A stretch of DNA of 32,554 nucleotides from Bacilli bacterium (GTDB taxonomy: Bacteria > Bacillota_I > Bacilli_A > RF39 > UBA660). Under the pieces are notes generated by a model, which did not search any database, had not been told where the DNA came from, and worked only from the letters and a program-made list of their open reading frames with translations. The position numbers were made by a program, and so were the translations under genes. The stretch spans positions 1-32,554 of the forward strand of contig JAFQQQ010000010.1 in NCBI GenBank assembly GCA_017410525.1. The letters run 5' to 3'. This document shows positions 15,048-22,474 of the stretch, in pieces (within the stretch, counting starts at the first letter, position 1; every line of letters begins with the position of its first letter).

Positions 15048-15821
15048 ATGCAGATAAATAAAATAATAAAAATGAAAGATAATAAATATAAAATAATTAT
15101 AGATGATGAAAATATAATCACTTATGATAATGTTATATTAGATAATGAATTATTATATAAAAAAAGTATAGATAATAATTTATATAAAAAAATATTATTA
15201 GATACTAGTTATTATGATATATATAATAAAACAGTTAAATATATATTAAAAAGAAGAAGAAGCGAAAAGGAAATAAGAAATTATTTAAGCAAGTTTGATA
15301 TTAATAATAAAAATATAGAAAGTATAATAAGTAAATTAAAAGATATAAGACTTATTAATGATAGGGAATATTGTAAAGCTTATATCAATGATAAATTGTA
15401 TTTAAGTAAAGAAGGTATTAATAAAATAAAAGAAGATTTAATAAATGAAAATATTAGTATTGAAGAAATTGAAGAAGAATTAAGCAATATAGATAAATTT
15501 TTATTTAATCAAAGATTAGAAAAGTTAATAATAAAAAAGATAAATAGTAACAAAAAATATTCTAATAGTTATTTAAAACAAAAAATAATGAGTGATATGA
15601 TTGGTTTAGGTTATGATAAAGATATTATTTTAAATATATTAGAAAGTAATTTAAGTAGTGATAATAAAATATTAGAAAATGAACTTAATAAAGCTTATGA
15701 TAAATTAAAAAATAAATATAATGGATATGAATTAGAAAACAAATTAAAACAAAGACTAGTCCAAAAAGGGTTTAGCGTAGGGCAGATAAATACATTATTG
15801 CAAAAGAAAACAGAAGAATAA
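15048..15821 (+). CDS. recX: Regulatory protein RecX
   Basis: 257 residues, near the length of Bacillus RecX, which modulates RecA filaments in the cytosol. It contains the helical repeats typical of the family: YILKRRRSEKEIRNYLSKF (first repeat), LKDIRLINDREYCKAYINDK, and C-terminal KLKNKYNGYELENKLKQRLV with QKGFS. The N-terminal domain (IIKMKDNKYKIIIDDENI) is the one found in Firmicutes RecX. ATG 15048 follows GGTGATA; the upstream in-frame ATG at 15021 is inside the promoter. Expression is probably controlled through the dyad in its promoter. Confidence 0.88.
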   Translation: MQINKIIKMKDNKYKIIIDDENIITYDNVILDNELLYKKSIDNNLYKKILLDTSYYDIYNKTVKYILKRRRSEKEIRNYLSKFDINNKNIESIISKLKDIRLINDREYCKAYINDKLYLSKEGINKIKEDLINENISIEEIEEELSNIDKFLFNQRLEKLIIKKINSNKKYSNSYLKQKIMSDMIGLGYDKDIILNILESNLSSDNKILENELNKAYDKLKNKYNGYELENKLKQRLVQKGFSVGQINTLLQKKTEE

Positions 15822-15835
15822 TTATTCTTCTGTTT
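15811..15835. terminator. Bidirectional terminator between recX and the foldase gene
   Basis: The 22-base palindrome CAGAAGAATAA/TTATTCTTCTG (15811-15832) has T-runs on both strands and contains the stop codons of both convergent genes, which are directly adjacent. Confidence 0.85.
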
Positions 15836-17045
15836 TTTCTTCTTTAACTTTTGTAGCTTCTTCTAGTGTTTTTTTGTAAGCTTTTTTAATTAAATCGTCT
15901 TTAATTGATAGTTTATATTCTTTTCTTAATTCATCCCATTTAGCAGCAAATAGTGTTGAATCTTCAGATAATAAACTTTCAGCATAAGCAGTTCTAACTT
16001 CTTCTTTAATATCTTTGTATTTTTCTACAGGTTTAGAACTTACTTTTAAAATTATATGGTATCCATAAGAAGATTTTACTGGTTTACTTGTATATTCGCC
16101 ATCCTTAAGTTCATAAGCAGCATTCCAGAATTCTTCAACAACATCTTTTTTAGAGAAATCTTCAATTAAACCACCTTTTGAATAAGTAGCAGTATCATCT
16201 GAATTATCTTCTGCTAAGTCTTCAAATTTGCTATCTAATTTTTTAGAACTTGTATCATTTAATTCTTTAATTAACTCTTTAGCTTTTTCTTTAGCTTCTT
16301 TGTCAGCTTTATCTTTGTCTTCAGCTTCGGCATCAACTTCGATTAAGATATGTTTAACAGTTAATTTGTCAGAATAATTTTCTTTATAGTATTCTTTTAA
16401 ATCTTCTTCACTAGCTTTTTCTCCAATATAATTTGTAATAGCTACTGTTTTCTTGTAATCTTCTAAAACATATTCGCTGAATTCTTTTTCTGTAGTAATT
16501 CCAGTTAATCCTACGTAGTTAGCTAAGAACGTAGCTAAGTCTACGCTATAATATTCGGCATATTCTTTATAATAATCAACTACTTCTTTAACATATTCTT
16601 TATGTTCGTCAGTTATTTCTACTTCTTTATCAGCAATATAAGTATCAATTATGCTAATTAATTCTTCTGTTCCATTTTTTTCTTTTAATGCTTCATATAA
16701 CTCATTAGCAGTTATGGTTTTACCATTAAGAGTTGCAAGTATTTCTTCACCCTTACTAGTTTTTGGAACTCTCTTTAAGCAAAGAACTAATATTAAAGTT
16801 GCTAATAATAATACTACTACACAAGCAGCAACTACAAATGGAGTATTATCCATAAGTTTAGCTATTAGAGCTTTTACTCTTGATTCCTTTTTCCCTTTCT
16901 TTGTTTTTACAACTTCTTTAGCTTCGACTTTTTTTTCAGTAATTTTAGCTTCGACTTTTTTTACTGTAGGTTTTTTAGTCTCAACTTTTTTAGGAGCTGT
17001 AGATTTTGTACCCTTAGTATTCTTTTTTGTTGTGTTTTTTGGCAT
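15822..17045 (-). CDS. Membrane-anchored PrsA-like foldase (parvulin peptidyl-prolyl isomerase)
   Basis: 407 residues. A long Lys/Ala/Glu-rich cytosolic tail (1-65) is followed by one membrane helix (about 69-90), a SurA/PrsA-like helical region and a parvulin domain (about 245-360: KLTVKHILIEVDAEA..., YSKGGLIEDFSKKDVVEEFW, SSYGYHIILKV). Such proteins help exported proteins fold at the outer membrane face. Bacillus PrsA is a lipoprotein; here the sequence before the only nearby Cys (LVLC) is not a good lipobox, so it is anchored by the helix. ATG 17045 follows AGGAGAGG; a further upstream in-frame start lacks such a site. Promoter on the minus strand at 17101-17129. Confidence 0.87.
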   Translation of the reverse strand: MPKNTTKKNTKGTKSTAPKKVETKKPTVKKVEAKITEKKVEAKEVVKTKKGKKESRVKALIAKLMDNTPFVVAACVVVLLLATLILVLCLKRVPKTSKGEEILATLNGKTITANELYEALKEKNGTEELISIIDTYIADKEVEITDEHKEYVKEVVDYYKEYAEYYSVDLATFLANYVGLTGITTEKEFSEYVLEDYKKTVAITNYIGEKASEEDLKEYYKENYSDKLTVKHILIEVDAEAEDKDKADKEAKEKAKELIKELNDTSSKKLDSKFEDLAEDNSDDTATYSKGGLIEDFSKKDVVEEFWNAAYELKDGEYTSKPVKSSYGYHIILKVSSKPVEKYKDIKEEVRTAYAESLLSEDSTLFAAKWDELRKEYKLSIKDDLIKKAYKKTLEEATKVKEEKTEE

Positions 17046-17100
17046 CCTGAGCCTCTCCTTTCTTATAATAAATACGATGTACAATCATCATATATATATT

Positions 17101-17129
17101 ATTTTAACAAATATAAATTCAAATTTCAA
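17101..17129 (-). promoter_or_regulatory. Sigma-A promoter of the foldase gene
   Basis: On the minus strand: TTGAAA (17129-17124), 17-base spacer, TAAAAT (17106-17101). It lies 56 bases before the start codon. Confidence 0.65.
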
Positions 17130-17140
17130 CACAATTACTC

Positions 17141-17167
17141 ACAATTTCAAAAATATTTCATAAAATA
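17141..17167 (+). promoter_or_regulatory. Candidate mother-cell sporulation (sigma-K type) promoter
   Basis: AC (17141-17142), 16 bases, CATAAAATA (17159-17167), matching the sigma-K pattern AC-N16-CATA---TA. It lies about 35 bases before the first of two YjcZ-type genes. No good sigma-A box is apparent here. Match to a short consensus only. Confidence 0.45.
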
Positions 17168-17201
17168 CTGTGAAAAGATAAAAAAAGGAGGAAAGATTTA
17201 T

Positions 17202-17288
17202 ATGTGTTGTAATTCTGGTGTATCTGGAGCAGCTATTGTTTTAGTTTTATTCATTCTTTTAATAATTATACTTGGAGCTTGGATTTAG
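17202..17288 (+). CDS. YjcZ-type small sporulation-associated membrane peptide (first copy)
   Basis: 28 residues: MCCNSGVSGAAIVLVLFILL then IIILGAWI. The pattern of a short Cys/Gly-rich head and one hydrophobic helix of the form G-A-(I/L)V-VLFILLIIIG is that of the YjcZ family of tiny proteins found in spore formers. GGAGGAAAG precedes the ATG by a normal distance. The stop lies 12 bases before the next start, whose GGAGGTGAC site overlaps this stop codon. Function of the family is not known. Confidence 0.75.
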   Translation: MCCNSGVSGAAIVLVLFILLIIILGAWI

Positions 17289-17300
17289 GAGGTGACAAGG

Positions 17301-17432
17301 ATGAGTAATAATTCTTGTTGTGAAAACAATAATACTGTTCAACATACAGGATGTAGAAACAATAATGGCTTTTTAATAGTAATAGTTCTTTACATATTAT
17401 TAGCTATTATAATTGGATCTTGTTTATATTAG
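17301..17432 (+). CDS. YjcZ-type small sporulation-associated membrane peptide (second copy)
   Basis: 43 residues: a Cys/Asn-rich head (SCCENN, GCRNNN) and a C-terminal helix GFLIVIVLYILLAIIIGSC. It is a paralogue of the preceding 28-residue peptide, with a longer head. It follows GGAGGTGACAAGG and is cotranscribed, ending at a strong terminator. The paired Cys motifs could bind metal or form disulfides; this is inference. Confidence 0.75.
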   Translation: MSNNSCCENNNTVQHTGCRNNNGFLIVIVLYILLAIIIGSCLY

Positions 17433-17437
17433 AAAAG

Positions 17438-17457
17438 AGAGGTTAACCTCTTTTTTT
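17438..17457 (+). terminator. Terminator of the YjcZ-like pair
   Basis: Palindrome AGAGGTTAACCTCT (17438-17451) followed by a long T-run. Confidence 0.85.
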
Positions 17458-17515
17458 ATTTTGTTTTATTTTTTTTTATATTGTGATATAATTTTTGTGG
17501 AATGCAGGTGATTTT

Positions 17516-18643
17516 ATGATATATTTGGATTATAGTGCGACTACACCAACTAACGATAGTGTTTTAGAAACGTTTGTTAAATGTTCTAAAGAATTTATAG
17601 GCAATCCTAATTCATTACATGAATTAGGTGTTAAATCCAAAAATATGATTGATAGTGCTACTAAACAAATCGCTAATTTACTTAATGTAAAAGAAAGCGA
17701 AATAATATACACAAGTGGTGCTAGTGAATCAAATAATTTAGCTATAAAAGGAATATGTAAAAAATATAAAAATAGGGGTAAACATGTAATAACAACTCCA
17801 CTAGAGCACTCCTCTATATATGGACCTATAAATTATTTAAAAGAAAATGGATTCAAAATAGATTATGTAAAAATAGATCCTAATGGATTAGTGGATTTAG
17901 ATAATTTAAAAGAACTAATGACTGATGAAACTATATTAGTAAGTATTTGTTTAGTTAATAGTGAAATAGGTATATTACAACAAATAGGTAAAATCTCTAA
18001 AATAGTTAAAGAATATCCTAAATGCTTTTTACATAGTGATATGACTCAAGCAATAGGTAAAATAAATGTTGATTTAAGTAATATAGATTTAGTTAGTTTT
18101 TCTGCTCATAAGTTTTATGGTATAAAAGGAATAGGTGTACTTATAAAAAAAGAAAAAATAGAATTAGAACCTTTAATACATGGCGGTAAAAGTACAACTA
18201 ATTATAGAAGTGGAACTCCTTGTTTACCTTTAATAGTATCTATAAGTAAGGCAATAAGACTTACTTTAGAAAATATAAATAAAAAAGAAAAATACGTTAA
18301 ATCACTGAATACTTATTTAAAGAATAAATTAAAGGAATATGAATTAGTAAAAATAAATAGTAATGATTATTCTATCCCACATATTTTAAATATAAGCGTA
18401 TTAGGAGTTAAACCTGAAACTATGCTTCATGCTTTAGAAAGTAAAGGTGTATATATTTCTACTCAGAGTGCTTGTTCTAATACGAATGCTAAATCTAAAG
18501 CGGTTTTGGAATTAACTAATGACTTAGAAAGAGCTAGTTCTAGTATTAGAATTAGTTTAAGCTATTTAACTACTGAAGAAGAAATAGAACAATTTATAAA
18601 TATATTTGATATTTGTTATAAGGAATTAACATGCTTGAGATAA
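17516..18643 (+). CDS. Cysteine desulfurase, NifS/IscS-like
   Basis: PLP enzyme that removes sulfur from cysteine for Fe-S clusters or thiolated tRNA. 375 residues. Visible: N-terminal MIYLDYSATTP, TSGASESNNLAIKG (PLP phosphate loop), EHSSI (His stacking on PLP), SFSAHKFYGIKG with Lys199 for the Schiff base, and the catalytic Cys in TQSACSNTNAKSKAVL (about 320). The loop bearing Cys is of the longer class I kind. ATG 17516 follows GCAGGTGATTTT. In B. subtilis the homologue NifZ is followed by thiI; here a pentapeptide-repeat gene overlaps the 3' end instead. Sulfur acceptor not visible in the window. Confidence 0.92.
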   Translation: MIYLDYSATTPTNDSVLETFVKCSKEFIGNPNSLHELGVKSKNMIDSATKQIANLLNVKESEIIYTSGASESNNLAIKGICKKYKNRGKHVITTPLEHSSIYGPINYLKENGFKIDYVKIDPNGLVDLDNLKELMTDETILVSICLVNSEIGILQQIGKISKIVKEYPKCFLHSDMTQAIGKINVDLSNIDLVSFSAHKFYGIKGIGVLIKKEKIELEPLIHGGKSTTNYRSGTPCLPLIVSISKAIRLTLENINKKEKYVKSLNTYLKNKLKEYELVKINSNDYSIPHILNISVLGVKPETMLHALESKGVYISTQSACSNTNAKSKAVLELTNDLERASSSIRISLSYLTTEEEIEQFINIFDICYKELTCLR

Positions 18644-19239
18644 ATGAATTTAAAAGTTTAAAATATTCTGATTTAGGTAAAAAAGAAATATTAAAAGAAT
18701 ATATATTTAATAATGAAAATATAGAGTTAGATAAAAATGTTGAAATAAAAAGATGTAAATTTGATGCAATAATTTTTAATGAAGTAAATATTAAGTTTGG
18801 AACTTTAGAAAGTATAGAGTTTGTAAATTGTGATTTATCTAATTTAAGTTTTATAGATACACATATATCTATGGTTCATTTTAAAAATTGCAAATTATTT
18901 GGTACAAACTTTATTGATACAACTTTAAATAACGTAATTATAGAAGATTGTATGTGTAATATGATTAATATTACAGGCTGTAAAATACATAATAGTAAAA
19001 TAATTTATTCTAATTTTAAATCTTCTAATATAGAAAATAGTGAATTAAAAAACCTATTATTAGATAGAGTTAATTTGAGTAATAGTATTTTTACTAGTAC
19101 AGCATTAAAAGGTGTAGATTTATCTAATAGTAACATAGAGGATATAAATATAGATTTAAAATGTATAAAAGGCGCTATTATAAATCTAGAACAAACTATG
19201 GATTTAATAGGGCTAATAGGTGTAAAAATCAAAGAATAA
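18631..19239 (+). CDS. Pentapeptide-repeat protein, Qnr/McbG-like size
   Basis: 202 residues of A(D/N)LxF-like repeats, for example FVNCDLSNLSFIDTHISMVHF and NCKLFGTNFIDTTLNNVIIE, forming a right-handed square beta-helix. It ends in GAIINLEQTMDLIGLIGVKI, the C-terminal helix seen in Qnr- and McbG-like proteins that imitate DNA and protect gyrase. The length is close to those proteins. The ATG lies inside the cysteine desulfurase gene (13-base overlap, different frame, AAGGAA site), so the two are translationally coupled. A role in gyrase protection is possible, but many pentapeptide proteins have none. Confidence 0.85.
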   Translation: MLEINEFKSLKYSDLGKKEILKEYIFNNENIELDKNVEIKRCKFDAIIFNEVNIKFGTLESIEFVNCDLSNLSFIDTHISMVHFKNCKLFGTNFIDTTLNNVIIEDCMCNMINITGCKIHNSKIIYSNFKSSNIENSELKNLLLDRVNLSNSIFTSTALKGVDLSNSNIEDINIDLKCIKGAIINLEQTMDLIGLIGVKIKE

Positions 19240-19256
19240 GTAATTATTCTTTTTTC
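19231..19256 (+). terminator. Terminator after the pentapeptide gene
   Basis: Stem AAAGAATAA (19231-19239) / TTATTCTTT (19244-19252), with T's after. The stop codon forms part of the 5' arm. Confidence 0.8.
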
Positions 19257-19300
19257 TTTACACTCTTAATGTAAAATATTTATTATTATTAATCATACTA

Positions 19301-19331
19301 TTGACAAGACATGTTACGAATTTGTTATAAT
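19301..19331 (+). promoter_or_regulatory. Promoter of folD
   Basis: TTGACA (19301-19306), 19-base spacer, TATAAT (19326-19331) with an upstream TG (19323-19324) forming an extended -10. Confidence 0.6.
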
Positions 19332-19369
19332 TGTATTGTAAAGAATAGTAGTTTAATGGAGATGATTTT

Positions 19370-20203
19370 ATGGGTAATTTAATGACTAGTAAAGAATTAT
19401 GTTCTAAAATAGAAGAAGAAATAAAAGGGTTTGCTAAAGGGTGTATTATAAGACCTTCTGTTGCTGTTATAAATATAGGAAATGATCCTATTAGAGAAAA
19501 GTTTATTAAAGCAAAAGAAGATGCATGTAATAGGGCAGGTATTTATTTTAGATATCACCAATTTGAAGAAGATACACCAGAGCTTACAATTATAAACAAA
19601 ATAAAAGAATTAAATAATGATGATTATGTAAATGGTGTTATGATAAATCTACCTATACCTGAAAGATATAACGAAAAAAGGCTTCTTAATACTGTTATAA
19701 ATAGTAAAGATATAGATGGACTTACTGATATAAATATAGGAAGACTAATAAGTGGTAGAAAGTCTATAACTCCTTGTACTGCCTTAGGTATAGTTGAATT
19801 ATTAAAAGCTTATGAAGTGGATTTAGACGGAAAAGATGTCGTAATAGTAGGCAAAGGTAAATTAGTTGGTAGACCTTTAATAACCGTATTATTAAATGAA
19901 GGGGCTACTGTTACAGTTTGTCATACTAAAACTGAAAATTTAAAGAAACATACATTAGGAGCAGATATAGTTATATCAGCAACTGGTATTAAAAATATAA
20001 TTACAGCGGATATGATTAAGGATGGTGCTATAGTTGTAGATGCAGGTTATACTATAGTAGAAGATGAAATAGTAGGTGATGTAGATTTTGCAAAAGTATC
20101 TAAAAAAGCATCATTAATCACACCACAAAAAGGTGGAGTAGGCCCTATGACTGTCGCCATGTTTTTAAAGAATATAATACTTTGTTACAACAATAAGAAA
20201 TAA
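19370..20203 (+). CDS. folD: Methylenetetrahydrofolate dehydrogenase/cyclohydrolase
   Basis: Interconverts methylene-, methenyl- and formyl-tetrahydrofolate for purine and Met-tRNA formylation. 277 residues. Visible: catalytic Lys in FIKAKEDAC (usual Y-x-x-x-K-x-K-A-C), DGLTDIN, the NADP-binding VVIVGKGKLVGRPL, CHTKT and the C-terminal TPQKGGVGPMTVAMF. Two usual residues differ: the Tyr four before the catalytic Lys is Phe, and PCTP is PCTA. The GxGxxVGRP loop is GKGKLVGRP rather than GRSxxVGxP. The enzyme is probably active for at least one reaction; whether both remain is unclear. GGAGATGATTTT precedes the ATG. Confidence 0.93.
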   Translation: MGNLMTSKELCSKIEEEIKGFAKGCIIRPSVAVINIGNDPIREKFIKAKEDACNRAGIYFRYHQFEEDTPELTIINKIKELNNDDYVNGVMINLPIPERYNEKRLLNTVINSKDIDGLTDINIGRLISGRKSITPCTALGIVELLKAYEVDLDGKDVVIVGKGKLVGRPLITVLLNEGATVTVCHTKTENLKKHTLGADIVISATGIKNIITADMIKDGAIVVDAGYTIVEDEIVGDVDFAKVSKKASLITPQKGGVGPMTVAMFLKNIILCYNNKK

Positions 20204-20226
20204 TAAAATATTTCTTATTTTTTTTA
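20192..20226 (+). terminator. Terminator of folD
   Basis: Stem AATAAGAAATA (20192-20202) / TATTTCTTATT (20209-20219) followed by T7; the folD stop is in the 5' arm. Confidence 0.8.
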
Positions 20227-20270
20227 TAAAGAAGAGAAAATGTGTTATAATATTAAGTACAGGTGGTAGT

Positions 20271-21239
20271 ATGGACAAATTAGTAAAATTTTTAAAAGAA
20301 CAAAATTTATATAAAGAAGAGTTCTTTGAATTTATGGAAGGTAAAATTAAAGTGCTTCCTTATGATGTAGATTTATCATGGTTCGGATGTTTTCCTATAG
20401 TAGAAGGTAATATATTAAAAGATATTAGACTTTTAGTTCCTGAAATAATAACAGAACAAAACTTATTAGTTAATATACACGAATATGTACATGCTTTAGA
20501 ATTATTTGAAGAACTTGGAAATATTTATGAAGAAAGAAAAAAGGAAAGAGAAAACAAAGCATCAAATTATGAAAAAATATATTTAAATAGTAAAAAAGCG
20601 AAAAAAGTAGTTAATTATTATGTTATTTGTAATAAACTAAAAAATATAATTAGAACAGGATGGACTGTTTGGAATGTAAAAAGAGATAGATTAGAAAGTG
20701 TTGCAGAACATATTTATGGCGTTCAAATGTTAGCACTTGCTATGAAATCAGAATATAAATATGATATAGATATAATGAAAGTAATATTTATGTTAGCAGT
20801 TCATGAACTAGGTGAAACAGTAATAGGTGATTTGACTATGTTTCAAATATCTAAAGAAGAAAAAGAAAAAATAGAACACGAAGCAGTTTCTAAAATACTT
20901 AGAGAATTACTTGATGGTAAAGAAATAGAAGATTTATTTTTTGAATTTGATGAAGGAAAAACTAAAGAAGCTAAGTTTGCTTTTCAATGCGATAAACTTG
21001 AAGCAGACTTGCAATGTAAATTATATGGTGAGGAAAATTTAGTTGATTTAAGTGATCAAGAAGGCAATAAGATTATGAATCATCCTATAGTAAAAGAATT
21101 ATTAGATAGTGGTGAATCTTGGGAAACTATGTGGCTTAAGTTTGGTCAAAGAGTTTATCCATATGATGATAATTTTAAAGCAGTATCTAATTATGCTATA
21201 GAAAATAATATATATAAGAAAAAAGAGAAGTCTATTTAA
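20271..21239 (+). CDS. Two-domain protein: HExxH-bearing N-terminal domain plus HD hydrolase domain
   Basis: 322 residues. Residues 1-105 contain HEYVHALE (His70, Glu71, His74), the zinc-binding HExxH pattern of metallopeptidases. Residues 130-290 form an HD domain of the YfbR-like kind: SVAEHIYG (His147), AVHELGE (His178-Glu179, in place of HD), GDLTMF and a distal Asp in CDKLEAD (Asp241). YfbR-like proteins are nucleoside 5'-monophosphatases. I infer a phosphohydrolase with an added metal-binding domain; whether the HExxH part is catalytic is unknown. The ATG follows GGTGGT, with TATAAT about 30 bases upstream. The 3' end overlaps the convergent tmcAL gene by 8 bases. Confidence 0.75.
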   Translation: MDKLVKFLKEQNLYKEEFFEFMEGKIKVLPYDVDLSWFGCFPIVEGNILKDIRLLVPEIITEQNLLVNIHEYVHALELFEELGNIYEERKKERENKASNYEKIYLNSKKAKKVVNYYVICNKLKNIIRTGWTVWNVKRDRLESVAEHIYGVQMLALAMKSEYKYDIDIMKVIFMLAVHELGETVIGDLTMFQISKEEKEKIEHEAVSKILRELLDGKEIEDLFFEFDEGKTKEAKFAFQCDKLEADLQCKLYGEENLVDLSDQEGNKIMNHPIVKELLDSGESWETMWLKFGQRVYPYDDNFKAVSNYAIENNIYKKKEKSI

Positions 21240-21256
21240 TAATAGGCTTCTCTTTA
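21222..21256. terminator. Bidirectional terminator, HD gene and tmcAL
   Basis: Stem AAAGAGAAG (21222-21230) / CTTCTCTTT (21247-21255), extended by TCTATT/AATAGG with a wobble pair. It lies across both overlapping stop codons. Confidence 0.75.
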
Positions 21257-22362
21257 TATTCTTTTTCTATAAAACTTCTTTTATCTTTAATTTTTTTATT
21301 TAAAGAAATAATAGTATTAATATTTAAATCTTTGTTTAAATATTTATCATCATAATTTGTTAGAATAGGTATATTTATATCCTTTTTTATTTTATTTAAC
21401 AAATCTTTTCCTTTTTTATCAAAACCTAGAACTCTTATATATTCTAATTCTAAATTATTACAATCTTCTTTAGTAATAGAAAATAGTATAAATGTAAGTA
21501 TTCTTTTTAATCTGTTATAAGTATATCTTTTAGTTTTAATTTTACTTAATAAATTCTCTAAACTATTAGAATCATTTATAAACTTCCTAATTCTATTTTC
21601 CACATTTTCATCAACACCCTGATATATAGTTAAATTATTACTACTTATAATTTTATATTTTAAATAATCAAAGTAATCATCAATAAATAAACAATCTTTT
21701 AAATTTTTATATGAATAACTTGGCACATATTTTTTAAATCTTTTGTTATTTTTAATAAGTTCTCTAATACTGGTTGCACTTGTAATTTTGCCTTCAATAG
21801 TTTTAGAGTTAAAATTACTATTTCTTTTGATTGTTACAGGTTTAATTGTGTAATTATTTTTAATTATTTCTTTTACATAACAAAGACCTAATATATCATT
21901 TGGAGTATCCACTGTTTTACCTGATATTGTTTTAAGTGCTTTAGACATAGCAGTAGGGTAGTTAATTCCTTCCTCTAAGTATTTCTTTACTAATAAATCA
22001 TATTCTTTATTATTAAGTTGAATACGAGCTAAATTAATTAACTCATCAACATTATTAGATTCACTACCAAATACAATCGTATCACATTTTAATTCATTTA
22101 ATATTTTAATTGCACCCATAGCAAAATAATCCGCACTTTGAATATACTTGAAAGGAAGTTCAACAACTAAATCGACTCCATAATTTAAAGCAATTTGAGT
22201 TTTTTTAAACTTATCTATTAAACTTAAATCTCCTCTTTCAGTAATCCATCCACTTAAAACTAGTATTATATTACTATTTGGATACATCTTTTTAATTTCG
22301 TTTAGATGTAGTAGATGTCCATAGTGAAATGGATTATATTCGCAAATAATACCAATATTCAT
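21232..22362 (-). CDS. tmcAL: tRNA(Met) cytidine acetate ligase
   Basis: Forms N4-acetylcytidine at the wobble position of elongator tRNA-Met, using acetate and ATP. 376 residues. The nucleotidyltransferase motif is at the very start, MNIGIICEYNPFHYGHLLHL (HxGH), followed by VLSGWITERGD (usual SGNFxQRGE), ELPFKYIQSADYFAMGA and FGSES. I chose ATG 22362 (site GTGGTGATTTTT) over a GTG four codons earlier. In B. subtilis the order is ylbM(tmcAL)-ylbN(yceD)-rpmF; here tmcAL is inverted and separated from yceD-rpmF by one unknown gene. Confidence 0.93.
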   Translation of the reverse strand: MNIGIICEYNPFHYGHLLHLNEIKKMYPNSNIILVLSGWITERGDLSLIDKFKKTQIALNYGVDLVVELPFKYIQSADYFAMGAIKILNELKCDTIVFGSESNNVDELINLARIQLNNKEYDLLVKKYLEEGINYPTAMSKALKTISGKTVDTPNDILGLCYVKEIIKNNYTIKPVTIKRNSNFNSKTIEGKITSATSIRELIKNNKRFKKYVPSYSYKNLKDCLFIDDYFDYLKYKIISSNNLTIYQGVDENVENRIRKFINDSNSLENLLSKIKTKRYTYNRLKRILTFILFSITKEDCNNLELEYIRVLGFDKKGKDLLNKIKKDINIPILTNYDDKYLNKDLNINTIISLNKKIKDKRSFIEKEYKEKPIIK

Positions 22363-22430
22363 AAAAATCACCACAAATAATATATCATAAAACTTAAAAA
22401 ATAAATATACTAAACTAAAAAATAATTTAA

Positions 22431-22459
22431 TTGATATTTATTTTTAAATATTATATAAT
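22431..22459 (+). promoter_or_regulatory. Sigma-A promoter of the gene at 22475
   Basis: TTGATA (22431-22436), 17-base spacer, consensus TATAAT (22454-22459). Confidence 0.75.
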
Positions 22460-22474
22460 AAATTTGGTGATTTT

